Below, piece by piece: positions 23,846 to 33,914 of a stretch of 40,979 bases of DNA; the stretch's first letter is position 1; each line of letters begins with the position of its first letter. Position numbers and translations under genes: made by a program. Source of the stretch: Minisyncoccota bacterium (GTDB lineage: Bacteria; Patescibacteriota; Minisyncoccia; UBA6257; 02-FULL-45-10c). The notes beneath the pieces are model-generated. The model was given only the letters and a program-made list of their open reading frames with translations, did not search any database and was not told where the DNA came from. Location: NCBI GenBank assembly GCA_028716745.1, contig JAQUPE010000006.1, positions 1-40,979 on the forward strand, written 5' to 3'.

Positions 23846-25549
23846 TTACTCTCGAATAACCCTCAGCACTTCTTCCAATGTCGTCATTCCCAATTCCGCC
23901 TTTCTTAGTCCATCTTCAAACATTGAAATCATGCCTTGTTTTCGTGCCAGATTTTTTAAATTATCCAATGTAAACTCGGGGCCTACGATTAATTTTCTGA
24001 TTTCTTCGGTTACCTCCAGCACCTCATAAATACCCATTCTGCCTCTGTAGCCGCTGCCTCCGCAAGCCGGACAACCCTTGCCCGCATACAAAACTTGCGG
24101 CAATTTATAAGTCGTATCGATTTTTAATTCCTTGAGCTGCCTTTCTATTATTATCTGAACATCTTTCGGCGCAGTTATGGAATAAATGCATGATGGACAC
24201 ACTTTTCTCACCAGCCTCTGAGCCACAATTATATTAAGAACCGCCGCCACCAAAAACGGCACAATATTCATATCTACCAAACGAGGAATTGTTGTTGTGG
24301 CATCGTTGGTGTGCAAAGAAGATAGAACCAAGTGACCAGTTAAGGCAGACTGCACGGAAATGCCGGCTGTCTCTTCGTCGCGGATTTCACCGACTAAAAT
24401 TATGTTCGGATCTTGCCTCAAAATAGAACGCAAACCGTTGGCAAAAGAAATTCCCGCCTGCGCATTAATCTGCGTTTGATTTACATATTTAATATCGTAT
24501 TCGATAGGATCTTCAACTGTAACTATATTTACCTCCGGCTTATTCAACATGTTCAACAAAGAATACAAAGTCGTTGTTTTACCGGAACCGGTAGGACCGC
24601 AAACCAATACCATGCCGTAGCTTTTTTTAATATTTTCATAAACTATCTTGCTCATATCGTCCAACATGCCAAGTTCCTGAAGAGACAAAGGACGCTGGGC
24701 AGAAGCCAAAAGCCTCATTTCCACCTTCTCTCCATAATAAGTAGGAATAATTGAAACACGGATATCCAGCACATCATTGCCTATCTTAACGCGGAAACGT
24801 CCGTCTTGCGGCTTATAATGTTCGTCGATTTTTAAATTTGATAAAAGCTTTACGCGCGCGACAATCGCCGCATGAACTTCTTTCGGAATTTTAACTACTT
24901 CATGCAAAACACCGTCTACCCTGTAACGGATTAAAATTCCATCTTCAAATATTTCAAAGTGAATATCAGATGCTCTTGAAGAAAATGCGTACGAGACCAA
25001 AGTATCAACTATGGCCACTATCGGAACTTCTGCCGCCGCCTCCTCTCCTCGCTTTCCAAGACGCAAAGACTCATTAATATTTGCCTCAATAATTTTCTTG
25101 AAATTTTCGGAAAGACGAAGGCCATACATTGCATATCCCTTATTTAAATCTCCTTCTTGCGCGAGAAACGGCCTCACTTTTCCTTTAAGATAGCTCTCTA
25201 AAAATCCTATTGTTTCCAGGTTTCCCGGATCTTCCAATGCCACATCAAAAGAACCGTCGGGTTCTTTATTAAAAGATATGGCTCTTTTCTGCCTGGCTAT
25301 TTCCTCAGGCAATAATTTTAAAACTTCCTCGTCAATCGGCCGGCGGCTAAGATCAACTTTCTCGACGCCAAAATAAGAAGAAAGAAGATCATTAAAATAG
25401 GTCTGGCTGATTATCCCGCGGGATATTAACATGTCGGCGATTTGATATCCCTTCCTTTGAGCCTCTACCGCCACGGCATCAAAATTAGGCTCAGCTATAA
25501 GCCCCTCTTTAATGAGAATCTCCTTTAATTTTTGATCTGGAATTTGCAT
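23846..25549 (-). CDS. pilB: Type IV pilus extension ATPase PilB
   Basis: A 567-aa GspE/PilB ATPase. The N-terminal MshEN-type domain covers about 1-150. Walker A is GPTGSGKT (318-325), the Asp box TVEDPIEY (344-351), Walker B NIILVGEIRD (382-391) and the His box GHLVLSSLHTN (405-415). The zinc tetracysteine motif is Cys451, Cys454, Cys493 and Cys496. It powers pilin polymerisation. No retraction ATPase PilT is present in the window. Confidence 0.96.
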   Translation of the reverse strand: MQIPDQKLKEILIKEGLIAEPNFDAVAVEAQRKGYQIADMLISRGIISQTYFNDLLSSYFGVEKVDLSRRPIDEEVLKLLPEEIARQKRAISFNKEPDGSFDVALEDPGNLETIGFLESYLKGKVRPFLAQEGDLNKGYAMYGLRLSENFKKIIEANINESLRLGKRGEEAAAEVPIVAIVDTLVSYAFSSRASDIHFEIFEDGILIRYRVDGVLHEVVKIPKEVHAAIVARVKLLSNLKIDEHYKPQDGRFRVKIGNDVLDIRVSIIPTYYGEKVEMRLLASAQRPLSLQELGMLDDMSKIVYENIKKSYGMVLVCGPTGSGKTTTLYSLLNMLNKPEVNIVTVEDPIEYDIKYVNQTQINAQAGISFANGLRSILRQDPNIILVGEIRDEETAGISVQSALTGHLVLSSLHTNDATTTIPRLVDMNIVPFLVAAVLNIIVAQRLVRKVCPSCIYSITAPKDVQIIIERQLKELKIDTTYKLPQVLYAGKGCPACGGSGYRGRMGIYEVLEVTEEIRKLIVGPEFTLDNLKNLARKQGMISMFEDGLRKAELGMTTLEEVLRVIRE

Positions 25550-25561
25550 AAATCTTACTCT

Positions 25562-26146
25562 TTAAATTTTAAATACCTGCACCCAATGCAATACAAAACA
25601 TTTATTTATAATTATAGTAAAAAAAGCCGTTGGCAGCCAAAAATAATATAAAGAAAGGCGCCCATCTTTGTTTTTAAGAGAGTAAATTGCAGACGACAGC
25701 AAACTTATAAATAAAGTAAGAATAAGATAGGTTATCCATCCAGGATGGCTGGTTAAAAAAATCGCCAGAGCCAAAAAATAACATTCTTCCCGCTCCAGAA
25801 ACCTTTCCTCATATTTTTTATTGAAATATTTTACTCCGAAAAACGCCAGCAAGCTCATCGCCAAAGAAATCAAATGGGGCGCCCAAAAACGCGTAAACGC
25901 ATATTCAATGAAATAATTAATTTCCTGATAAGGAGGGAGTAAATATTTGGCCGATGCCGGTGAATTTTTCCAAACAGAGTACTGCATTATTGACCAATAT
26001 AAAGCGAATCCAAAAACTACCGCTATGGATATAAAAAAAACTGTCCTATATATAGCCGGATATTTGGACTGATATTTCTTTAAAAAAAACTGCATTCCGA
26101 ACGCCGCGGCAAAAATACCCAAAATACAATAATCAGTTAAGGTCAT
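25562..26146 (-). CDS. Polytopic membrane protein in the T4P cluster, unknown
   Basis: A 194-aa protein with about six hydrophobic segments (MTLTDYCILGIFAAAFGMQF at the start). There is an aromatic loop (KYLLPPYQEINYFIEYAF) and the motif GVKYFNKKYEERFLEREE in the middle. I chose the ATG at 26146 because TATAAT lies exactly 6 nt before it; a longer version would run through a transcription terminator. It lacks the GxGD aspartates of prepilin peptidase, so it is not an obvious PilD. Its position directly before pilB suggests a pilus-related role. I do not recognise the family. Confidence 0.65.
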   Translation of the reverse strand: MTLTDYCILGIFAAAFGMQFFLKKYQSKYPAIYRTVFFISIAVVFGFALYWSIMQYSVWKNSPASAKYLLPPYQEINYFIEYAFTRFWAPHLISLAMSLLAFFGVKYFNKKYEERFLEREECYFLALAIFLTSHPGWITYLILTLFISLLSSAIYSLKNKDGRLSLYYFWLPTAFFTIIINKCFVLHWVQVFKI

Positions 26147-26152
26147 AAAATT

Positions 26153-26158
26153 ATTATA
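26153..26158 (-). promoter_or_regulatory. -10 hexamer of the T4P-cluster membrane protein gene
   Basis: The reverse strand reads TATAAT, 6 nt before the ATG. This would also start the downstream pilB message (13-nt spacing between the genes). Confidence 0.6.
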
Positions 26159-26162
26159 ACAG

Positions 26163-26210
26163 AAAAAAACAGCCTGCTTCCACCGTCTAGCGGACAACAC
26201 AAGGCTGTTT
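26163..26210 (-). terminator. Intrinsic terminator after the pilin gene at 26,234
   Basis: On the minus strand AAACAGCCT pairs with AGGCTGTTT, enclosing an inner hairpin (GTCCGCTAGACGG), followed by a T-run. It separates the pilin genes from the membrane protein-pilB unit. Confidence 0.75.
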
Positions 26211-26233
26211 TCATATTTTTAACGTTAAATTCA

Positions 26234-26827
26234 CTATAAATCCAAATCTGCGTCTGTTCCCACTTCATAATAACTGACTGAATTGCCTCCGTCCCCCGTT
26301 TCTTTATCTTGGTCTCCTCCGGTTTTATAACGATTACTCTCTATGTCCGCATCTAATTCAAAAGTTTTTTCTGTATTATCACAGGCATAAGAATAAAAGT
26401 AGGTAGTGTCATTAACCGGATCTATAGGCAGCGCCGAAATCGGCGATCCGCCGCTTGAATCAATAAACCTTACCGGTATCCACCCGGCACCATTTACGCT
26501 TCTGAGGGGTATCACAGTCGAAGTTTTTCCAGGATGTCTTCCTCCGCAGCTTGCGGCTGTTTCAGCTACATATGTAAAACAAAGGCTTGAGCATCCTACA
26601 TAAGTTCCATCCAAATCTGTTGTTGAAGCAGTTGATAGATAAAAAGAAAGCGCATTGCCTATATTGGTTAAATCGGTAAATCTCTGCGAATCGCGCGCCT
26701 GCCTAAAAAGCTCAACCGGATTCAATACTATAAGAGTCGCAGTGCTGAGAACAACTAAGATACCAATAACAACGAGCAGCTCTACTAATGTAAAACCGCG
26801 TTTTTGCTTTTTTTGAAAACTATCCAT
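26234..26827 (-). CDS. Type IV pilin
   Basis: A 197-aa prepilin. Leader MDSFQKKQKRG is cleaved before FTLVELLVVIGILVVLS (Glu at +5). The globular part has the CPR pilin motifs GAGWIPVRFIDSSGGSPIS and ALPIDPVNDTTYFYSYACD, and four-plus cysteines. It ends YYEVGTDADLDL. It is a close paralogue of the next pilin (26,941-27,522) and shares the core with the two LamG pilins. It could be a major or an alternative pilin. Confidence 0.9.
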   Translation of the reverse strand: MDSFQKKQKRGFTLVELLVVIGILVVLSTATLIVLNPVELFRQARDSQRFTDLTNIGNALSFYLSTASTTDLDGTYVGCSSLCFTYVAETAASCGGRHPGKTSTVIPLRSVNGAGWIPVRFIDSSGGSPISALPIDPVNDTTYFYSYACDNTEKTFELDADIESNRYKTGGDQDKETGDGGNSVSYYEVGTDADLDL

Positions 26828-26900
26828 TTCTTTCTATTATGATAACAAATTAAAAGACGATGTGAAAACTATAATTGTTAATAGACTGATATACGGATAT

Positions 26901-26924
26901 AAAAAACTCCGGCCAAAACCGGAG
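26901..26924 (-). terminator. Intrinsic terminator after the pilin gene at 26,941
   Basis: CTCCGG pairs with CCGGAG around CCAAAA, followed on the minus strand by six T. It lies just after the pilin stop, so that pilin can be expressed alone. Confidence 0.8.
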
Positions 26925-26940
26925 CTTTCAAAATCGTTTA

Positions 26941-27522
26941 TTAGAGGTCTAATCCAGGATCATTACCTACTTCATAAACCGATGAGGAGCTTCCTCCATC
27001 TGTTGATTCTTTATCGTTCGCGCCGCTGCTGGCATAACGAGTGCTTTCCATGTCCGCGTCTAATTCAAAAGTTTTATTTGTGTTGTCGCAAGCATAGGAG
27101 TAAAAAAGATTGCCGCTGCTTGAAGGATCTGTCGGCAAAGCCGAAATAGGAGCACCGCCGGTAGCCATGTTAAAATTGACGCCAATCCAACCGCTCTGAT
27201 CAACAGCCCTAGAATTTATTCCTTGGCTTGTTCCAGAGTGCCTGCCCAAACAGTTCGCTGCCTGTGTGTTTCCATAATTGAAACAGTTAGAGCAAGAACC
27301 TGTCGAACCATACATCTGAGTCGTTGTGGCAGTAGAAAGATAAAGAGAGATGGCGCTGTTCAATGTTGATAAATCAGAAACTCTCTGTGAATCGCGCGCC
27401 TGAGCAAACATCTGCGCAGGATTTAATACTAATAAAGTAACTGTAGCCAAAATAGCTAAGATACCGAGAACGACGACTAGCTCAACTAACGTGAAACCTC
27501 TTTTAAGTTGTTTTGTGTTCAT
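26941..27522 (-). CDS. Type IV pilin, probable major pilin
   Basis: A 193-aa prepilin. Short leader MNTKQLKRG, mature start FTLVELVVVLGILAILATVT, Glu at +5. The body has four cysteines near residues 75-90 (SCSNC and AANCLG), then GAPISALPTDPSSSG and the terminal YEVGNDPGLDL. An extended -10 promoter and a dedicated terminator flank it, the arrangement expected of a highly expressed structural pilin. It is the first pilin gene after the response regulator. Confidence 0.9.
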   Translation of the reverse strand: MNTKQLKRGFTLVELVVVLGILAILATVTLLVLNPAQMFAQARDSQRVSDLSTLNSAISLYLSTATTTQMYGSTGSCSNCFNYGNTQAANCLGRHSGTSQGINSRAVDQSGWIGVNFNMATGGAPISALPTDPSSSGNLFYSYACDNTNKTFELDADMESTRYASSGANDKESTDGGSSSSVYEVGNDPGLDL

Positions 27523-27537
27523 AATTTTATTAGTTAA

Positions 27538-27543
27538 ATTATA
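27538..27543 (-). promoter_or_regulatory. Extended -10 promoter of the probable major pilin
   Basis: The reverse strand reads TTTGC-TATAAT, 15 nt before the ATG. The leader contains TAATAAAA, complementary to the altered 16S 3' end (UUUUAUUA), 2 nt before the start codon. Confidence 0.55.
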
Positions 27544-27590
27544 GCAAACTTATTCTTTTACACAAAGAGACGATGTTAATAACTTGCCCC

Positions 27591-27974
27591 CTAAACGGCT
27601 GGCTTGGGCTTCAAAAACTCCTTAGTCTTTTCAACCAAAAAATCAATAGAAACCCTGGTTTTAATAAGATAATCAACCGCGCCCAAATCTTTACCCTTCT
27701 GGATATCGCTCTCCTGTCCTAAATTAGAAATAATCATCACCGGTATTTTAGAGGACTGCGGATCGGATTTAATTGCTTCTAAAACTTCAAATCCTGATTT
27801 GCCCGGCAATATTAAATCAAGCAAAATTAAATCAGGCTTTGTATCTTTACTTAAAAGACTCAGCGCTTCGTTGCCGTTCAAGGCAGGAACAACATCAAGC
27901 CCTTCTTTTATAAGCCTATTTTTTAACAAAGACGATAAAAACTGGTCGTCTTCAACTAAAAGCACTTTGTTCAT
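27591..27974 (-). CDS. Single-domain response regulator (CheY-like)
   Basis: A 127-aa receiver domain with no output domain. Acidic pocket Glu8/Asp9/Asp10, phospho-acceptor Asp53 in LLDLILPG, Ser83 as the switch residue and Lys105 in DYLIKT. The C-terminus is FLKPKPAV. It is probably regulated by a histidine kinase outside the window and may act on pilus function as PilG/PilH-type regulators do; this is inference from location. Confidence 0.9.
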   Translation of the reverse strand: MNKVLLVEDDQFLSSLLKNRLIKEGLDVVPALNGNEALSLLSKDTKPDLILLDLILPGKSGFEVLEAIKSDPQSSKIPVMIISNLGQESDIQKGKDLGAVDYLIKTRVSIDFLVEKTKEFLKPKPAV

Positions 27975-27999
27975 AATTTACATTTATAAAATAATTTTA

Positions 28000-28005
28000 A
28001 TTATA
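28000..28005 (-). promoter_or_regulatory. Extended -10 promoter of the response regulator gene
   Basis: The reverse strand reads TTTGC-TATAATT, 25 nt before the ATG at 27974. It is the same string as upstream of the pilin and the small membrane protein genes. Confidence 0.5.
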
Positions 28006-28080
28006 GCAAAAAACAGCAATTTCTGAAAACCGCTCTTAAATTAAACCGAGAATAATAGAAAACTTTTTAGTTGACCCAAC

Positions 28081-28153
28081 CTCGTTTTTTAACGAGTTCT
28101 GTTTAAGGCACAGATATAAGCCTTTTACCAACCGAGGCTTCTAGCAACGGTTG
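28081..28153 (-). other. 16S 3' trailer with hairpins
   Basis: Three small stems follow the 16S gene: CAACCG/CGGTTG (28129-28134 with 28148-28153), AAGGC/GCCTT (28105-28109 with 28120-28124) and CTCGTT/AACGAG (28081-28096). They may serve processing or termination. No 23S, 5S or tRNA gene follows; protein genes start at 27,974. Confidence 0.4.
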
Positions 28154-28164
28154 TCCTAAAATTT

Positions 28165-29654
<1,490 letters not shown>

Positions 29655-29656
29655 AG

Positions 29657-30052
29657 ATTCAGCTTAAATCCAGTACTAGGATTAAAATTGAATCCTTCGA
29701 AATTTGATTACTTTAATCAATTGTGAATTTCAGCGCTAGGACTTTCGCAAATCCCGCGCAATTCCGAATTATCGACCGGAAAAATTCACATCATATTGGG
29801 ACAACTAAAAAATTCTCTATATTATTATTTGGACTCGCGAATTTAACTTAGAAAAATTAAATTCACGATATTGCACAATTTACTAATTGTTAATTTTCCA
29901 ATTTTAACTTATCAAAGCGGCGAATATTATCTCTGCTAAATTAGCAGAAAATAATACACCCATCTCGATGTCCTTAATTTTTTATTAATGGCGCCGAGAC
30001 GGATGTACTAAGCCTAGGTATTCAATTTTCAATTTATGGGTGATATTTCATG
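29657..30052 (-). other. 16S rRNA leader, chain of hairpins
   Basis: About 400 nt with no gene between the promoter and 16S. Stems seen are: 29957-29967 with 29995-30005 (11 bp, two wobbles); 29932-29948 (TCTGCTA/TAGCAGA) extended by ATTAT/ATAAT to 29926-29955; 29836-29846 with 29857-29867 (11 bp); 29722-29730 with 29782-29790 (9 bp perfect, 51-nt loop); 29705-29719; and 29679-29695. They are likely involved in rRNA folding, antitermination or RNase processing. I see no boxA-like match. Confidence 0.55.
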
Positions 30053-30059
30053 TCTTTCT

Positions 30060-30087
30060 ATTATATATAAATAGAATCCCCTGTCAA
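30060..30087 (-). promoter_or_regulatory. Consensus rRNA promoter
   Basis: On the minus strand: -35 TTGACA (30082-30087), 16-bp spacer, -10 TATAAT (30060-30065). It is the best sigma-70 promoter in the window, as expected for rRNA. Confidence 0.85.
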
Positions 30088-30134
30088 CAACGATTAAGAG
30101 TAATAATAGCTCTTATAAGGGCGAGGGGTCAAAC

Positions 30135-30162
30135 TTGATATATCCAATAACTTGTGTATAAT
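30135..30162 (+). promoter_or_regulatory. rpmE promoter
   Basis: -35 TTGATA (30135-30140), 16-bp spacer, -10 TATAAT (30157-30162), 9 nt before the rpmE ATG. It is divergent from the rRNA promoter. Confidence 0.7.
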
Positions 30163-30171
30163 ATTCCTATT

Positions 30172-30426
30172 ATGAAACCAGACATACATCCAGAATATTA
30201 TCCGAAAGCGAAGGTTAGATGCGCCTGCGGCGCAGTCTTTGAATTAGGATCTACCAAGCCTGAAATTCAGGTTGAAATCTGCTCAAAGTGCCATCCGTTT
30301 TTCACAGGCAAAGAAAAACTTATAGATACTGCAGGTAAAGTTGAGAAATTCAAAGCGCGCAGAGCCAAAGCCGACGCTGCTCCAAAAATCTCTAAAAAGG
30401 CCAGAGTTAAAAAGAATAAAAAGTAG
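30172..30426 (+). CDS. rpmE: 50S ribosomal protein bL31
   Basis: An 84-aa protein. It opens [20 protein letters not shown] and continues with [20 protein letters not shown]. Cysteines CxC and CxxC give the zinc-binding (C+) form, which is the standard L31 type. The tail is long and lysine-rich ([20 protein letters not shown]), longer than in E. coli. I chose the ATG at 30172 over one six codons upstream because that codon overlaps the -10 region. Confidence 0.92.
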   Translation: MKPDIHPEYYPKAKVRCACGAVFELGSTKPEIQVEICSKCHPFFTGKEKLIDTAGKVEKFKARRAKADAAPKISKKARVKKNKK

Positions 30427-30442
30427 CTCGCTTGAGCAACTG

Positions 30443-30470
30443 AAAACTGGTGGTTAGCCACTGGTTTTTA
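30443..30470 (+). terminator. Intrinsic terminator after rpmE
   Basis: AAAACTGGTGG pairs with CCACTGGTTTT (two G-U type pairs) around TTAG, followed by T residues. It separates rpmE from prfA. Confidence 0.7.
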
Positions 30471-30495
30471 TTTGTATTAAAATAAAACTATCAAT

Positions 30496-31230
30496 ATGAT
30501 ACAAAAACTTATTCTTGAAATACGAGCGGGGGCAGGAGGAGATGAAGCCGCAATTTTTGCCGGCGAAATGGGAAGGATGTATCAAAAATATTCCGCTAAA
30601 CGCGGATGGTCTTTTTCAATACTCGATAGCAACTCCACTACTCTGGGCGGATTTAAAAGCATGGTCGCACAGATAAAAGGAGAAAGCGCTTATGACGATT
30701 TAAAAAATGAATCCGGAGTGCACCGCGTCCAGCGAGTTCCTAAAACCGAAAAAGCGGGGCGCGTTCATACCTCAACTATTTCCGTTGCGGTTCTTCCCGA
30801 GGTTGAATTAAAACAGGTAAATATAAAACCGAGCGATTTGGAAATTACCACTTTCCGCTCCTCCGGCCCGGGCGGACAAAACGTCCAAAAAGTGGAATCA
30901 GCTGTCAGAATTTTGCATAAACCGACCGGCGTAGTAGTCGCCTCTCAAAGCGAACGATCCCAGCTCCAAAACAGAGAGTGCGCGATGTCTATTTTGTGTT
31001 CAAAAATATATGAAGCCCAGCGAAACGCCGAAGCGGCTAAGCTTGGCGCCGACCGAAAAGAACAAATCGGCACAGCCGACCGTTCCGAAAAAATGAGGAC
31101 CTATAATTTCCCCGACGATAGAATTACCGACCATCGCGTCGGCAAAAAATTCCATAATATAGAAAAAATCCTTGAAGGAGATCTCGATCCAATCGTCAAA
31201 GCCTTTAAAAAGCAGCAAGCCCCCTCCTAA
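30496..31230 (+). CDS. prfA: Peptide chain release factor 1, N-terminally short form
   Basis: A 244-aa protein, against about 355 in E. coli. The sequence begins directly at the PCRF domain (LILEIRAGAGGDEAAIF). The stop-codon recognition tripeptide is Pro82-Lys83-Thr84 (PxT, RF1 type: UAA/UAG). The catalytic GGQ is at 126-128 in SSGPGGQNVQ. The whole N-terminal helical domain (about 100 residues) and part of the C-terminus are missing. The region upstream is an rpmE terminator, so no hidden N-terminus is present. The last four codons and the stop lie inside the dispersed repeat (copy B). Confidence 0.85.
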   Translation: MIQKLILEIRAGAGGDEAAIFAGEMGRMYQKYSAKRGWSFSILDSNSTTLGGFKSMVAQIKGESAYDDLKNESGVHRVQRVPKTEKAGRVHTSTISVAVLPEVELKQVNIKPSDLEITTFRSSGPGGQNVQKVESAVRILHKPTGVVVASQSERSQLQNRECAMSILCSKIYEAQRNAEAAKLGADRKEQIGTADRSEKMRTYNFPDDRITDHRVGKKFHNIEKILEGDLDPIVKAFKKQQAPS

Positions 31231-31272
31231 AAACTTGTATAGTATAAGATACAATTATCATATACTATACAA
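31218..31272 (+). repeat. Dispersed palindromic repeat, copy B
   Basis: Matches 13512-13567. The arms TTGTATAGTATA (31235-31246) and TATACTATACAA (31261-31272) are perfect 12-bp inverted repeats around AGATACAATTATCA. It lies between the convergent ends of prfA and the LamG pilin gene and may act as a terminator there. Confidence 0.75.
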
Positions 31273-31281
31273 CTCGGGTTT

Positions 31282-32562
31282 TTATTTGGTGGCGTTGTAG
31301 AGAGCCAGAATTTCCGCGGCGGAAAGAGCGCGGTTATAAAGCCTCATCTCATCAATAATGCCGTTGAAAAAACGCGTGCTATTAATCAGCGATCCAACGG
31401 ACATTGTATTGGTAACGCTTCTTAAAGTTTTAGTTTGCGCCGTACTATTATCATAAGCTCCATTAATATAAATCGTTACGGCTGAGCCGTTATAGGTTGC
31501 TGCTATATGATACCAATTTCCAGTTCCATCTGTTACCGCCGAAACACTGTGTAATGATGTTGCGCTATTATCTGTATAATCAGTCTGAACAAAAGCATAA
31601 TTACCTGTATAATTCCAACCAAGCTTATAATAATCATAAGAATCTTGAATGCTAAAAATATTATTATCGGCTCCATCACTGGTCCCATGGCCTTCTATAT
31701 ATACCCAAGCCGCCATAGTAATTTTATTAGTACTTAAGCTCACGCTTGGACTTGCTTTGTTAACTGAATCATTTGATCCATCAAAATCTAAAGCTCCTCT
31801 TTGTTTACTAAAATCTGTCCAAACAGGAACACTGGCAAAAGTTAAATTATTTCCAATACCGCTCACATCATAAACAGTCGTTCCGCTCCCCTCATCAAAT
31901 GTCCAATAGCCGATAAGGGATGAATCTCTTTTGTATTCTTCAACTGCTGTAGGGGTTAATGTGAGAGTTGTTCCTACTTCAAAGCTGGCAATGGATGTTC
32001 CTCCGTCTGTCATGGATGCGCCTCCGTTTACGCTGGAGAACTTTTCTGATTCTGCTCTGGCTGTCATCTCCCATGAGGCTCCGGTTACATATGTGTAATA
32101 ACCGTCTGCCAATGTGTTGATTGGATCTATAGGTAAAGCAGCAAACATCTGGCCTACTGTGGTGGAGACAGATGTGAAGTTAACGGGTATCCAGCCTGTT
32201 CCGTCTACCTTGCGGTAGTTGGTAGCTGTCTTGCATGAGTAGGTCCAGCCTGCAGGTAGGGCTGGGAGGGCATATGAGGCACAGGTGGATGAGTTATCGG
32301 GGAGAGATACATAGACTATATTAGCTGTTCCATAGCTTGTTCCCTCTACGGATCTGTAGAGTAATAGAGCTTTATTGATTGATTCTAGGTCTGAGAGTCT
32401 CTGGGTATCTCTGCTTTGTTTGAAGAGTTGATCTGGTCTGACTACTAATAGAGTTACTGTGGCTAATATAGCTAGGATGCCTAGGACGACGACGAGTTCG
32501 ACTAATGTAAATGATGATCTGTCTTTAATAATAACTTTAGTTAGCCGAAAATCTATTTTCAT
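31282..32562 (-). CDS. LamG-bearing type IV pilin-like protein (second copy)
   Basis: A 426-aa protein. Prepilin start DRSSFTLVELVVVLGILAIL, with Ser at -1 and Glu at +5. The CPR pilin middle domain (LPALPAGWTYSC, GTGWIPVNF, MFAALPIDPINTL) runs to about residue 205. The LamG domain runs from LIGYWTFDEGSGTTVYDVSG to LYNRALSAAEILALYNATK. It is the same architecture as the 501-aa protein at 1,496-3,001, without its Cys-rich linker. The first ~570 bp share an unusual codon and strand bias with that gene. It lies 17 nt after the transglycosylase gene. Confidence 0.87.
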   Translation of the reverse strand: MKIDFRLTKVIIKDRSSFTLVELVVVLGILAILATVTLLVVRPDQLFKQSRDTQRLSDLESINKALLLYRSVEGTSYGTANIVYVSLPDNSSTCASYALPALPAGWTYSCKTATNYRKVDGTGWIPVNFTSVSTTVGQMFAALPIDPINTLADGYYTYVTGASWEMTARAESEKFSSVNGGASMTDGGTSIASFEVGTTLTLTPTAVEEYKRDSSLIGYWTFDEGSGTTVYDVSGIGNNLTFASVPVWTDFSKQRGALDFDGSNDSVNKASPSVSLSTNKITMAAWVYIEGHGTSDGADNNIFSIQDSYDYYKLGWNYTGNYAFVQTDYTDNSATSLHSVSAVTDGTGNWYHIAATYNGSAVTIYINGAYDNSTAQTKTLRSVTNTMSVGSLINSTRFFNGIIDEMRLYNRALSAAEILALYNATK

Positions 32563-32578
32563 TTTCCTTAAATTAAAA

Positions 32579-33886
32579 TTAGCTATTTAGAACATCTATA
32601 TCGGCCTGGAATTGTTTGGCATGTTCAACAACGGCTCTGCCATAAACATTTGTACAAGTATATCTATTCCAGCTTCCTCCGCAATAATATTTGGCTGCAG
32701 CAATTCTTTCATTTGTTTTAGCACCTGCATCTTTCAAATAAAGACCGGTTGCAACAAAAGCATCTCCATTTCTCCACGGAGAAGGAGGATTGCTACCCGT
32801 AATACTTTGAACCCTATCTCTATACATCTTCCAAGTAGAAGGGATAAATTGCGAAGGGCCCATTGCGCCGCCATAAGCTCCGTCTTTGTTGGCGCAAGAA
32901 ACCATCATTGATTCCGGATTTAAACCCAACTCCGAACATAAAGCCAAAAATATAGGGATGTCTCTGGTTGGATGCATTGCGGTTTTATAATTACATCTGC
33001 CTACATTTTGTCCAAGCGCCGATTCCCTATCAAGCACGGCTAAAATCAAAGCCGCCCTAACACCGGTAGACTGCTCGGCAAATTTGGCAAATTTATATGC
33101 CTCTTCAAAAGTCATTTCTCCTCCGCCCAACATTTCGAATATTCTGCTTCTAATCTGCGCGGCCGTTTTTTGAGTTTCTTTGACTAGCTCCTGATATTTT
33201 GATTCCTGCCCCTTGGTAACCTTAAGAAGGCTATCCTTTTCAACCTTAGTGCCGCTCAAAGAAGTTTTTTGAGAAAGCTGGTAATTTTTTAAAGAAGCAG
33301 TATCTGTCTTTTTTATAACCAGCTGTTCTTTTTTATCCACTAGATCTTTCCGCAATTCTATAATTTTATCTAAAGATACTTTTATGTTGTCCTGGATATC
33401 CATCAAATTATTCAGGTCATTAAAAAAATCGGAAAGCTGCGGCTTCTGAAAAATAATTTCCATCATTCCAAGATTTTCATTGGCATAAATGCTTTGAAGA
33501 GCGTTTGAAAGAATTCTCTTATTTTTATCTATTTCGCTTTCGGTACTGACTATTTCTTTTTGCGTACTTCCTATTTCATAATCTAATTTCTGAAGAGTAA
33601 GATTTACTGCTTTTATCTGTAAATTGATTTGGGCAATTTTTGTATCCAGCTTCTTAATTTCTCCGGACAAGCTATTCCCTTGAGTACGATACTGATCTAC
33701 GGTCTTTTGATATTCATCTATTTGCGCTTCTAATTGCGTCAATTGGGCCTCTAATTGAGCCCTTTCTTCTTCGCTTTGAGACGCAAAAACAGGCGAAAAA
33801 CCGCCTAATCCAAAAATAAAATTCAGAACAAGAGCCGATATGAAAGCTCTTTTAAAAAACAACAAAATCCTGAGATTAGTTCTCAT
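32579..33886 (-). CDS. Coiled-coil lytic transglycosylase (peptidoglycan hydrolase)
   Basis: A 435-aa exported protein. A signal peptide (about 1-35, ending VFAS) is followed by a long EnvC/CwlO-like coiled coil (residues about 36-250, Glu/Gln/Lys-rich with [20 protein letters not shown]). An SLT-type domain follows ([18 protein letters not shown] with the catalytic Glu in DRES, then [17 protein letters not shown]). It cleaves glycan strands of the wall, for growth, division or passage of pili. It has its own TATAAT 6 nt before the ATG. Confidence 0.9.
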   Translation of the reverse strand: MRTNLRILLFFKRAFISALVLNFIFGLGGFSPVFASQSEEERAQLEAQLTQLEAQIDEYQKTVDQYRTQGNSLSGEIKKLDTKIAQINLQIKAVNLTLQKLDYEIGSTQKEIVSTESEIDKNKRILSNALQSIYANENLGMMEIIFQKPQLSDFFNDLNNLMDIQDNIKVSLDKIIELRKDLVDKKEQLVIKKTDTASLKNYQLSQKTSLSGTKVEKDSLLKVTKGQESKYQELVKETQKTAAQIRSRIFEMLGGGEMTFEEAYKFAKFAEQSTGVRAALILAVLDRESALGQNVGRCNYKTAMHPTRDIPIFLALCSELGLNPESMMVSCANKDGAYGGAMGPSQFIPSTWKMYRDRVQSITGSNPPSPWRNGDAFVATGLYLKDAGAKTNERIAAAKYYCGGSWNRYTCTNVYGRAVVEHAKQFQADIDVLNS

Positions 33887-33892
33887 TTTTTA

Positions 33893-33898
33893 ATTATA
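33893..33898 (-). promoter_or_regulatory. -10 hexamer of the transglycosylase gene
   Basis: The reverse strand reads TATAAT with exactly 6 nt to the ATG, within the 28-nt gap after L25. Confidence 0.6.
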
Positions 33899-33914
33899 AC
33901 AGACAAATAATACT

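Noticed and set aside
26147-26200. Longer start for the T4P-cluster membrane protein
   Set aside because: The extra codons run through an intrinsic terminator and the -10 box that sits 6 nt before the internal ATG.
28006-28164. 23S or tRNA genes in the 16S 3' spacer
   Set aside because: The spacer is only about 160 nt, shows no cloverleaf or 23S 5' end, and is followed by protein genes.
29657-30052. CRISPR array or extra small genes in the rRNA leader
   Set aside because: The hairpins differ from each other, with no regular repeat-spacer pattern, and no convincing reading frame exists there.
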